Of a DNA stretch of 64,000 nt, positions 43,086 through 50,520 are shown in pieces. Both the position numbers and the translations under genes were made by a program. Each line of letters opens with the position of its first letter. Position 1 is the first letter of the stretch. This stretch comes from Streptomyces broussonetiae (GTDB lineage: Bacteria > Actinomycetota > Actinomycetes > Streptomycetales > Streptomycetaceae): contig NZ_CP047020.1 in NCBI RefSeq assembly GCF_009796285.1, positions 8,308,001-8,372,000 on the forward strand. Reading direction: 5' to 3'. A model generated the notes under the pieces. It was not told the DNA's origin. It was given only the letters and a program-made list of their open reading frames with translations, and ran no database searches.

Positions 43086-43399
43086 CGCCCCGCCCCGCGG
43101 CCGTCGTCCCGTCCGGTCCCCTCCTGGGTGCGGATCTCGTCGCCCGGGCGCACCGGGACCAGACAGGCCCGCTGGTCGGCCTTGCCGTTGACGGTCACCA
43201 GGCAGTCGAAGCACACCCCGATCCCGCAGAACACCCCGCGTGGCCGTCCCGTGCCGCGCGTGCTGCGCCAGGCCCTCACGCCCGCCGCCCACAGCGCCGC
43301 CGCGACCGTCTGCCCGGGCAGCGCCGTGACGGGGCGACCGTCGAAGGTGGCGGTGAAGGCCTCGCCAGGCCGCGCCCGTGCCAACTCATGTGGATTCAC
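43082..43399 (-). CDS. (2Fe-2S)-binding subunit of the hydroxyproline dehydrogenase
   Basis: 105 residues. The ferredoxin-like fold has the Cys cluster FCGIGVCFDCLVTVNG with a later Cys in RACLVPV, the four ligands of plant-type ferredoxin-like subunits of the HcnA/SoxA-like kind. It carries electrons between the FAD subunits. Overlaps the FAD subunit start by 4 bp (ATGA) and follows the DAO gene by 34 bp. Confidence 0.88.
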   Translation of the reverse strand: MNPHELARARPGEAFTATFDGRPVTALPGQTVAAALWAAGVRAWRSTRGTGRPRGVFCGIGVCFDCLVTVNGKADQRACLVPVRPGDEIRTQEGTGRDDGRGAGR

Positions 43400-43433
43400 G
43401 GTGTGTTGCCTCCCTCGGTCCGACTCCAGGGAT

Positions 43434-44594
43434 TCACGCTGCTTCGCCTCCGTCGGGGTCGAACCGTTCCGGGCGGAACGGGGTGAGATCCAGCTCGGGC
43501 GGCTGTCCGGTGAGCGCCTGGGCGATCAACCGGCCGGTGCCGGTGGCCAGTCCGATGCCGGCGCCCTCGTGACCGCAGGCGTGGAACAGCCCGGGCACCC
43601 GGGGGTCGGGGCCGATCGCGGGAAGATGGTCGGGCAGATACGGCCGGAAGCCCGCGTACGTGCGCAGCGCGCGGACCCGCTGCAGGAACGGGAACAGGCC
43701 GATCGCCCCGGCCGCGAGCGCCCTGACCGCCGCCAGGGACAACGAGCGGTCGAAGCCCACCCGCTCCCGGCTCGCGCCGATGAGCACGGGGCCCGCGGCC
43801 GTACCCTCCACGACGGGCGAGGTGCGCAGGCAGGGCGAGTCGCTCGCGACGTCGGCCACATAGTCCGCCGCGTACACCTTGTGCCGGATCAGCCGTGGCA
43901 GCGGCTCGGTGACCAGGACGAAGCCGCGCCGGGGGAGTACCGGCAGCCGGACACCCGCGAGCGCGGCGAGGTCGCCGCCCCAGGTGCCGGCCGCGTTCAC
44001 CACCGCCCGTGCGTGCACCTCGCCCCGGTCTGTGCGGACCCCGGCCACCGCGCCGTCCGCCGTGCGCACCACCCCGGTCACGGTCCGGTCCGTGTGCAGC
44101 CGGGCGCCCGAGGCGCGCAGCAGGTGCGCGGCGGCCAGCGCGGGCATGACCTGGGCGTCCTGTGGATAGTGCACCCCGCCCGCCATCCCGGGTGCCAAGT
44201 GGGGCTCGAATTCGGGAAGTCCGGCCGCATCCACCGGATCGGCCACGACCCCGGCCTCGCGCTGCCCGGCCGCGAACCGTGTGAGCGCGGCCAGTGCGCC
44301 GGGCGTCGAGGCGACCACCAGGCCGCCCTTGGGTTCGTACTCGACGGCCGCGCCCAGCTCGCCCGCCAGGTCGTCCCACAACCGGGCCGACAGCAGGGCG
44401 AGTTCGAGTTCGGGGCCCGGTTCCTTGTCGGATACGAGCAGGTTGCCCTCGCCCGCGCCGGTGGTGCCGCCGGCCACCGGTCCCCGGTCCACCACCCGCA
44501 CATCGAGGCCGGTCCGCGTGGCGTACAGCGCGCAGGCCGCACCCACCATCCCGGCTCCGACGACCACGACATCGCAGGTCAGTCGCTTCGCCAC
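43434..44594 (-). CDS. DAO-type FAD oxidoreductase (D-hydroxyproline dehydrogenase beta-like)
   Basis: 386 residues of the glycine/D-amino acid oxidase family. The N-terminal DVVVVGAGMVGAACALYATRTGLDVRVVDRGPVAGGTTGAGEGN has the dinucleotide motif and the GGT. SxxGN type loop, VNAAGTWGGDLAALAGVRLPVLPRRGFVLVTEP and the C-terminal GHEGAGIGLATGTGRLIAQALTGQ are typical of the OoxB/HcnC-like subunit. It is the catalytic subunit that oxidises cis-4-hydroxy-D-proline. First gene of the operon read from the right; a motif ATGTCACAT lies 10 bp upstream. Confidence 0.88.
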   Translation of the reverse strand: MAKRLTCDVVVVGAGMVGAACALYATRTGLDVRVVDRGPVAGGTTGAGEGNLLVSDKEPGPELELALLSARLWDDLAGELGAAVEYEPKGGLVVASTPGALAALTRFAAGQREAGVVADPVDAAGLPEFEPHLAPGMAGGVHYPQDAQVMPALAAAHLLRASGARLHTDRTVTGVVRTADGAVAGVRTDRGEVHARAVVNAAGTWGGDLAALAGVRLPVLPRRGFVLVTEPLPRLIRHKVYAADYVADVASDSPCLRTSPVVEGTAAGPVLIGASRERVGFDRSLSLAAVRALAAGAIGLFPFLQRVRALRTYAGFRPYLPDHLPAIGPDPRVPGLFHACGHEGAGIGLATGTGRLIAQALTGQPPELDLTPFRPERFDPDGGEAA

Positions 44595-44767
44595 GTCAGT
44601 ACTATGTCACATGGCGCACTTTCTGAGGAGACCTCGGACACCCTCGGCCCTCCCTCGTGCCCTCCACTGCCGCCCGGCCGGAGTCCCGGGCGTGGACACC
44701 CTCTTGACGTCGCCCGGCACCGGATCGACACTCCAGGGAGGGAATCCTAGTGAACAGGTAGGGAACC

Positions 44768-44890
44768 ATGCGGCGCCTCGAAACGGTCACCGGCCGAACG
44801 GGCCGTACACCGTTGCGCGCACCCCTGCTCACCTCCCGCCTGCACATCGACCTCCAGCGCGTCTGCAGCGCGATCAGCCTGCACCGCTGA
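44768..44890 (+). CDS. Cysteine-type leader peptide
   Basis: A 40-codon frame reading MRRLETVTGRTGRTPLRAPL then LTSRLHIDLQRVCSAISLHR. The end, SRLHIDLQRVCSAI, matches the actinobacterial putative leader peptides (SRRHIDLxRVxSAxC) found ahead of sulfur and cysteine assimilation operons. GGTAGGGAA precedes the ATG by about five bases. It sits 77 bp before a GST-like gene. Its translation rate, sensitive to Cys supply, is proposed to control the genes downstream. In most examples the Cys is near the end; here it is the Cys in RVCSAIS. Confidence 0.65.
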   Translation: MRRLETVTGRTGRTPLRAPLLTSRLHIDLQRVCSAISLHR

Positions 44891-44966
44891 GCCGGGCCCG
44901 CGCGCCCGCCGGCCGACGACCTCCGTCGGCGCGCCCCTGACGCACGCCCACCACCCGGGGAGACGC

Positions 44967-45851
44967 ATGTCCATCACCTCACTCGCCGCCGTCCCGTCCG
45001 TCCACCGGGCCTGCCCCGTCTTCCGGGGCCGGATCGGCCAGGACGCGCGCAGCGGCCACTACGCCGTGCCCCACCGCTACCGGCTGCATCTGTCGACCGC
45101 CTGTCCCGACGGGCTGCGCCTCGCCGTCGGGCACAGCCTCCTCGGCCTGGACGCCGGCTGTCCGGTCACCGTGCTGCCCGCCGTCCCGGACTGTCCCGGC
45201 GGCGGCCACGCGGCGCTGCGCCCGCTGTACGAGGCGAGCGCGCACCACTACACCGGCCCGGCCCTTGCCCCGGTGCTCAGCGACGACTGGTCCGGACGCA
45301 TCGTCAGCACCGAGGCCCGCGACATCCTGCGCGACCTCGACCGCTTCCCGCACGAGGGCGGCGCGGCACTCTACCCGAGCGGCCAGGAGTCCGTGATCGA
45401 GGCCGTCGAGGCCATGTGTGACGCCATCGAGGAGGCCGCGCAGTGCGCCGGACGGGCCGGCACCGGGCCGGTCGAGCGGGCCGCGGCCCTCGACGCGCTG
45501 TTCGACACCCTGGGCCGGCTGGAGAGCCGGCTCACGGAAGAGGAATACCTGGTCGACGACCGGCTCACCGCCGCCGACGTCGAACTGTGGGTGACCCTGG
45601 TGCAGTTGGACATGGTCCACCGCTGCCACCTCGACGCCTCCGCCGTGCACCGCATCGCCGCCCACCGCGCTCTGTGGGTCTACGCCGGCCGGCTGGCCGC
45701 ACGCCCCGCCTTCGGCCGGCACCTCGACCTCGAGGGCATCTCCCGCCGCCACCACGGCCGTTGCCAGGGCCTGGAGGCCGCCGGGGCCGCCGTCCAGATC
45801 CTGGACTGGGCGGGCCGCGCCGCCGACACCGAGGACGCTTCCCGCAGGTGA
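44967..45851 (+). CDS. Glutathionyl-hydroquinone reductase-like GST family protein
   Basis: 294 residues resembling the ECM4/YqjG group of glutathione S-transferases. The C-terminal helical domain is clear: SVIEAVEAMCDAIEEAAQCAGRAG, LDTLGRLESRLTEEEYLVDDRLTAADVELWVTLVQLDMVHRCHLD, RPAFGRHLDLEGISRRHHGRCQG. The N-terminal thioredoxin-like part, which should carry the catalytic CPWxxR, is degenerate (SVHRACPVFRGRIGQDARSG has CPVF), so it may work with another thiol such as mycothiol, or not at all. GGGGAGA precedes the ATG. It follows the leader peptide and precedes the collapsed sulfur operon, so it is its only intact gene. Confidence 0.72.
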   Translation: MSITSLAAVPSVHRACPVFRGRIGQDARSGHYAVPHRYRLHLSTACPDGLRLAVGHSLLGLDAGCPVTVLPAVPDCPGGGHAALRPLYEASAHHYTGPALAPVLSDDWSGRIVSTEARDILRDLDRFPHEGGAALYPSGQESVIEAVEAMCDAIEEAAQCAGRAGTGPVERAAALDALFDTLGRLESRLTEEEYLVDDRLTAADVELWVTLVQLDMVHRCHLDASAVHRIAAHRALWVYAGRLAARPAFGRHLDLEGISRRHHGRCQGLEAAGAAVQILDWAGRAADTEDASRR

Positions 45852-45869
45852 CGCGCGCACCGGGTACGT

Positions 45870-46025
45870 CTGATCCTCACCAGTGCCGTGTCCGTCGTCC
45901 AGTTCTACGTCGAGCGGTACTTCGCCCGCGGTGCCCCCCGCGCGCTGTCGCCGACCCCGCTGCAGAAGGCGCGGGCGGCCCTCACCGGAGTGCGGGCCCG
46001 GCTGCGCAGGGAGGCCGCCGTATGA
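45870..46025 (+). pseudogene. ABC transporter permease, C-terminal remnant
   Basis: 51 codons to a TGA at 46025 read LILTSAVSVVQFYVERYFAR and then GAPRALSPTPLQKARAALTG. This is the end of an amino-acid type ABC permease (last helix, VxxxQYYxERRFARG, then a basic tail). Everything before it is missing; the GST gene stops 19 bp upstream. The stop overlaps the next start (ATGA), as in intact operons. Confidence 0.72.
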
Positions 46026-46135
46026 CCGCCACCGGCACCCCGCACAGCGCCCCGGCCGCCCTGGAGGTGCACAACGTCCACCAGCGGTACGGCACCCATC
46101 GCGTGCTGGACGGCATCGACCTGAGCGTGCGTCCG
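46022..46135 (+). pseudogene. ABC transporter ATP-binding protein, N-terminal remnant
   Basis: 38 codons from ATG 46022: MTATGTPHSAPAALEVHNVH then QRYGTHRVLDGIDLSVRP. This is the start of an ABC ATPase (VxnVhxxYGthxVLdGIdLsV) up to just before the Walker A loop. After it a Pro/Arg/His-rich stretch of about 40 codons stays in frame up to the next gene. The Walker A/B and signature motifs are all deleted. Confidence 0.72.
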
Positions 46136-46255
46136 ACCCCGACCACCGACTCCGACCACCTCCTCCCACGACGTCCAGCCGACGGCCTCCCCTCGACGCC
46201 CTCCCCCCGACGGCCTCCCGCCGACCGCCACCACCACCGAACGACAAGGACAGCC

Positions 46256-46599
46256 ATGCCCAGCCACCTTTCCCGACGCGGACTGACCCGCGGCATCACC
46301 GCGGCGATCGCGGTCGCCACCCTCGCCACCGGGCTCGCCGCCTGCGGTGGTGACAGCGACGCGGCCACCTCCCCCGTCACCCGCCAGGCCCGGTGAGATC
46401 GTCGTCGGACAGGTCTCCAACGGCGCCGCCCGGCAGACCACCGTCAAGGTGTCCGAGGTGAAGTCCATCAGCGCCGAACTGCCCCCATCGCTCCGCAAGA
46501 GCGGCAGGCTCGTCATCGGCGAGGGAGCCCTCCCGGCCGGATTCCCGCCGCTGGCGTACGTGGGCAGCGACCAGCGGACCCTCACCGGCTCCGAAACTA
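46256..46599 (+). pseudogene. Substrate-binding lipoprotein of ABC transporter, frameshifted and truncated
   Basis: ATG at 46256, AAGGA ahead. The signal peptide (MPSHLSRRGLTRGITAAIAV then ATLATGLAACGGD) has the lipobox LAAC, so it was a lipoprotein. A frameshift near 46380 ends the first frame at 46396; in the other frame it continues as IVVGQVSNGAARQTTVKVSE, VKSISAELP, LVIGEGALPAGFPPLAYVGS, DQRTLTGSE, the start of a cystine/amino-acid-type binding protein. At 46599 it joins the monooxygenase remnant. All of the rest is gone. Confidence 0.78.
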
Positions 46600-47419
46600 C
46601 GCGACCCTGGACCACCTCGCCGACGGCCGCCTGGACCTGATCACAGGCAAGGGCAACGGCACTGCCCAGCGGGAGCTGTTCCAGGTCACGCCCGAGGACC
46701 AGTGGGACCGCAACACCGAGAGCTACGAGGTGTTCCGGCAGCTGTGGCGGCAGGACCGGGTCACCGCCGACACCCGCTTCCGGCCGCCGCTGAAGGACGC
46801 CGAGGTCTGGCCGCGGCCGTACCAGCGTCCCGTCCGGGTCTGGCACGGCAGCGCCACCAGCAGGTGGTCCGTGGACCTCGCCGCCCGCCACGGCGACCCG
46901 CTGTTCTCGGCGAACGTGACCCACCCCGTGGAGCCGTACGCCGAGCTGGTCCGTCACTGCCGCGAGCGCTGGACGCACCACGGCCGGCATCCGGCGGACC
47001 TCGCGATCGGCGCGGGCTCCGCCGGGCTGTACGTGGCGCGCACCTCCCAGGAGGCGCTGGAGGCCTACCGGCCGGTCTTCGAGCGCAACCTGGCGTTCCA
47101 GCGCAGGTCCGCACTGCCCGTGGTCTTCGAGACCCTGGAGGACTTCGTGGCGCGCAGCTCGGCTTTGATCGGCAGTCCCCAGCAGGTCATCGACAAGGTG
47201 CACCGCTACCACGAGCAGCTCGGGCACACGGTCCTGCATGTGCACGCGGAGGCCGGCGGCCTCACCGGCGTCCAGCACCGGGACTCCCTGGAACTGTTCC
47301 AGTCGGCGGTCGCCCCCGTACTGCGCACGGAGATACCGGACCCGCCGTTCCCCTGGGCCCCGGTGCGGCCCGCAACGCAAACCGGCCCCGGACCGGAGGC
47401 GGAACCGGCGGGCCGCTGA
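46600..47419 (+). pseudogene. LLM-class FMN-dependent monooxygenase, 5'-truncated remnant
   Basis: The open reading continues in frame from NYATLDHLADGRLDLITGKG to a stop at 47419, about 270 codons. It is the main part of a luciferase-like FMN-dependent monooxygenase (KPN_01858/TIGR04027-like group): LFQVTPEDQWDRNTESYEVF, WPRPYQRPVRVWHGSATS, HAEAGGLTGVQHRDSLELFQ. The first 90 or so residues, with the FMN-binding first beta strands, are missing, replaced by the binding protein. It has no usable start of its own except an internal GTG. Family members often degrade sulfur-containing compounds. Confidence 0.72.
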
Positions 47420-47426
47420 CGCCCCG

Positions 47427-47480
47427 GGCTCACTCGTTCCAGCCGGGACGGTCCTGGCTCACTGGTTCCAGCCCGGACGG
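47427..47480. repeat. Two 25-bp direct repeats
   Basis: Unit 47427-47451 (GGCTCACTCGTTCCAGCCGG and GACGG) and unit 47456-47480 agree at 23 of 25 positions, with a four-base spacer. They sit right after the monooxygenase remnant. Confidence 0.8.
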
Positions 47481-47528
47481 CGCCTCGGCCACCGGGCGTT
47501 CGTGCCGTGTTCGCACGTGGACGTCGGC

Positions 47529-47573
47529 GTGGTCGCGGACGTCACCTCCCCCGTAGGTGACGTCCGCGACCGC
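47529..47573. terminator. Long perfect hairpin between convergent genes
   Basis: GGTCGCGGACGTCACCT (47531-47547) and AGGTGACGTCCGCGACC (47555-47571) form a perfect 17-bp stem with a seven-base loop, extended by a G-T and a G-C pair to 19 bp. It lies between the monooxygenase remnant and the metallopeptidase gene, which meet end to end, and is probably a bidirectional terminator. Confidence 0.6.
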
Positions 47574-47614
47574 TCCCCCGGTGCCGGACTTTGGTCGCCC
47601 TGGTCCGTGTGCCG

Positions 47615-48700
47615 TCACCAGCACATGACCGCTGTCTCTCCCGATCCCCACGTCGAGTACAGCCGGACCCGGACGACATAGCGGCGGCCCTTGACGAGCC
47701 GTACCCGGACGGCGGCGTTGTCCGGCGCGCCGCCGTCGTCGTGGCCCGCGAGGAAACGCGGTTCCCCGTCGCGCTCCTCGAAGACCACGAGCACGGTGTC
47801 GGCGTCGCCGAAGGTGCCCACGGTGTAGTCGCGGGTCTCCGGCGGCTCGACGGTGAAGTCGGCCTGCTCGCCCGGACCGAGCCCGAGCGGCGCCGAACGG
47901 AACGGCACGAGCGCGGCCGGAGCGGCCGGGTCGGCCGGCGGATACCAGCGGAGCACGAACTCCTTGTCCGCCGGGGACGGGGCACCGGACGGACGCAGCC
48001 CCCCGCGGTACTGCTCCGGCTCCAGCACCAGCCCCGGCCCGAACGGGAACGTCATGATCGAGTGCGGATCCCACACCGAACCGCTGGCCTCGCCGGCCTC
48101 GAGCGTGTGCAGGACGTTCGTGTCCGTCGTCTCCCGGTTCCAGAAGTTCGGCGGGCCCGCCAGCTCGGCGTACACGGCCTCGTCGTCCCAGTGGAGCCCG
48201 GCGTACGGGCTCTGGTGCTCGTGCGCCATGCCGAGTGCGTGCCCGATCACGTGCAGGACCGTCGCATGCTCCCCGGGCCAGGTCACATCCCAGCCCAGGT
48301 TCATGGTGCGTTCGCCCCGGCCGACCGACAGCGCCTCCCGGCCCACCGCCGACCAGGAGCCGCCGCCGGTCTGGAACCCGATCCGCAGCTCCGCCTCGTG
48401 CCGGTCGCCGACCTCGGCGAACGTGACACCGATGCCGAGCCCCTGCCACTCGCGGAAGCAGGCGCGTACCGCGTCCCGCTGCGCCTCGCCGCCGGCCCAC
48501 GGCACCCGGCGCAGCTCCCCGGTCCCGGGGACCGGGATCACCGAGGCGGCACAGACGTCGTCGTAGAAGTAGTAGTGCAGGACCGTGCCGTTGACCCACA
48601 TCCGCCGCCCGGCGAGCAGCGCGCCCAGCCGCTCGGCCGTCAGCCCCGGGGCGAAGCACGGGGCCGGCTGCCGCGGTAGCGAGCAGAGGCGTCGGGTCAT
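47615..48700 (-). CDS. M12-like (astacin/matrixin) metallopeptidase homologue with lost catalytic Glu
   Basis: 361 residues. An N-terminal metallopeptidase domain shows MWVNGTVLHYYFYDD, REWQGLGIGVTFAEVGDRHEAELRIGFQTGGGSWSAVGREAL, the zinc motif HVIGHALGMAHEH (residues 150-162) and a Met-turn DPHSIMTFPF near residue 215. The normal motif is HExxHxxGxxHEH. Here the first two residues are His150-Val151, encoded by CAC GTG where a Glu would be GAG: one base away. All three zinc His remain. The C-terminal part (after about residue 250) is a beta-rich domain. The start at 48700 lacks a clear ribosome site. Divergent from the LuxR gene; likely part of the CHAT-S8-sigma block. Confidence 0.8.
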   Translation of the reverse strand: MTRRLCSLPRQPAPCFAPGLTAERLGALLAGRRMWVNGTVLHYYFYDDVCAASVIPVPGTGELRRVPWAGGEAQRDAVRACFREWQGLGIGVTFAEVGDRHEAELRIGFQTGGGSWSAVGREALSVGRGERTMNLGWDVTWPGEHATVLHVIGHALGMAHEHQSPYAGLHWDDEAVYAELAGPPNFWNRETTDTNVLHTLEAGEASGSVWDPHSIMTFPFGPGLVLEPEQYRGGLRPSGAPSPADKEFVLRWYPPADPAAPAALVPFRSAPLGLGPGEQADFTVEPPETRDYTVGTFGDADTVLVVFEERDGEPRFLAGHDDGGAPDNAAVRVRLVKGRRYVVRVRLYSTWGSGETAVMCW

Positions 48701-48795
48701 GCGGACAGCGTGCCCGAACGCCACCACCGGGCACCTGAGTCGGGGGCTACTCAAGTCGCCCTGTATCAAACCTGAGTACGCGGGCTCTGGTTGGT
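48701..48795. promoter_or_regulatory. Divergent promoter region of the metallopeptidase and LuxR genes
   Basis: The 10-bp element TGTATCAAAC at 48762-48771 nearly equals TGTATCAGAC at 53147-53156 in the second divergent region of this block. CCTGAGT occurs twice (48733-48740 and 48771-48777) around it. Confidence 0.4.
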
Positions 48796-50514
48796 GTGAG
48801 GACTTACGAACAGGACGCGACGACACCGGTGCCGCCCTGGCCGTTCACCGGCCGGGACGAGGAACTCGAGCTGGTCCGCGGGGCGTGGGCCGCCGGGCGG
48901 CACGGCATCGTGGTGACCGGCCCGGCCGGCCACGGCAAGACCCGGTTGATCGCGGAGGCGGTCCGGGGCACCGACCATGCCCGGGTGACCGGCACACCCG
49001 AGGCCCGTGACCTGCCCTTCGCCGCCTTCGCACACCTGCTGCCCGACGGTGTCTCGCCGCAGCGCGCGGTCCAGATCCTGTCCGGGGTACGGCTCCTCGT
49101 CGTGGACGACGCCCACCTGCTGGACGAGGCCTCCGCCGCCCTCGTCCACCAGCTCGCCGTGCACGGCCGCACCCGGCTCGTCGTGGCCGCGGTGGACGGT
49201 GTGCCCGCACCGGGCGCGGTGTCCCGGCTGTGGACCGGGGAACTGCTGCCCCGACTTGCCCTGGCGCCACTGCCGTTCGAGGACGTGGCGCAGCTGCTCA
49301 CCGCGACCGGCCTGGAAACGCTCACCGTGCGCCGTCTGTACGCCGTGTGCCGGGGCGACCTGCGGCTGCTGCGCGACCTGGTGACCACGCTCTGCGTGGA
49401 CGGCCGGCTGACGCCCGTTGCGGGCACCGGCGAGCGGGCCTGGCGCGGCGCGCTGCCGCTCACCCCGGCCGTGCGCGAGCGGCTCGCCCCGGTGCTCGAA
49501 CGATCCGCCGTCGCCGAGCGGGAGACGCTGGAACGCCTTGCGTTCGCGGAGCCGTTGCCGCTGCCGCTCGACGACCTGGACCTGGACGTCCTGGAGCGTC
49601 TGGAGACGGACGGTCTGATCCACGTCGACGACCAAGGCGGTGCCGTCGCCCTCGCCGACCCGCTGCACGGCCCCGCCCTGCGCGCCGGGGCCGGCCGGCT
49701 GCGCGCCCGCCGGCTGACGCGTGCCCCTCGCGATGTCGGACCGGACCTCGAGAGCGAACAGCGAGCCCTGGTAGGGGCGATCGAGCGGCTCGACGTCCGG
49801 GCGGTGCCCACTCCGGTGGGGGAGTGGGTGGTGGCGGAGGGAGCCCGGGTCCCGGCCGGATACGCCGCCGTGCGGGCCCGGTTCGCCCGGCTGCGGGGCG
49901 AGCTGCGCGACGCCGCCGCCTGGGCCCGCGAGGGGCTGCGCAGCGCACCGGGGGACAGTGGCTGCCGTACGGAACTGAGGCTGGCCGACGGGGAGTTGAA
50001 TGAAGGGGACGACGTCTACGCGCGGTACGACTCCGTACGTCTGGGGGAGCCCGGGCGGTCCGTGCGGGAGCTGCCCGCGGGCAGTGTGTTCGCGCAGCAC
50101 GCCGAAGCGCTGACGCTCGGGGACGGCGGCGGACTGGACCGTGCCGCCGAGGAACTGCGGGAGCGGGGGTTCCTGCTCTTCGCCGCCGAGGCGCACGCGC
50201 AGGCCGTACGGGCCCACCGGGATCCGCGTGCCGCCCGGCGCTCACGCACCCGCGCGGTTGCCCTCGCGCGCCGCTGCCAGGGAGCGCGCACACCGGTGCT
50301 GGCAGGTCTCGTCCTCGGTGAACTGACCGCCCGGCAGCGCCAGATCGTGACCCTCGCGGCGGCGGGGCTGAGCAACCGGGAGATCGCCGAACGGCTCACG
50401 CTGTCCGTGCGGACCGTCGGCAACCATCTGTACAGCGCCTACACACGGCTCGGAACCGGGGACCGAGGGGCGTTGCCCTGGTTGGTGGAGTTGCCGCAGT
50501 GCGCGTCGGCATAG
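48796..50514 (+). CDS. ATP-binding LuxR family regulator (LAL-type)
   Basis: 572 residues, GTG start. The N-terminal AAA/STAND-like ATPase has Walker A GPAGHGKTR at residues 42-50 and a Walker B-like RLLVVDDAHLLDEASAALVHQL near residue 105, shorter than the 900-residue LAL proteins. The middle is helical, Ala/Arg-rich. The C-terminus has a LuxR HTH: LTARQRQIVTLAAAGLSNREIAERLTLSVRTVGNHLYSAYTRLG, residues 510-556. It senses through ATP-dependent change. Divergent from the metallopeptidase gene and convergent with the CHAT gene. It may control both divergent promoters of the block. Confidence 0.9.
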   Translation: MRTYEQDATTPVPPWPFTGRDEELELVRGAWAAGRHGIVVTGPAGHGKTRLIAEAVRGTDHARVTGTPEARDLPFAAFAHLLPDGVSPQRAVQILSGVRLLVVDDAHLLDEASAALVHQLAVHGRTRLVVAAVDGVPAPGAVSRLWTGELLPRLALAPLPFEDVAQLLTATGLETLTVRRLYAVCRGDLRLLRDLVTTLCVDGRLTPVAGTGERAWRGALPLTPAVRERLAPVLERSAVAERETLERLAFAEPLPLPLDDLDLDVLERLETDGLIHVDDQGGAVALADPLHGPALRAGAGRLRARRLTRAPRDVGPDLESEQRALVGAIERLDVRAVPTPVGEWVVAEGARVPAGYAAVRARFARLRGELRDAAAWAREGLRSAPGDSGCRTELRLADGELNEGDDVYARYDSVRLGEPGRSVRELPAGSVFAQHAEALTLGDGGGLDRAAEELRERGFLLFAAEAHAQAVRAHRDPRAARRSRTRAVALARRCQGARTPVLAGLVLGELTARQRQIVTLAAAGLSNREIAERLTLSVRTVGNHLYSAYTRLGTGDRGALPWLVELPQCASA

Positions 50515-50520
50515 CAGCGC

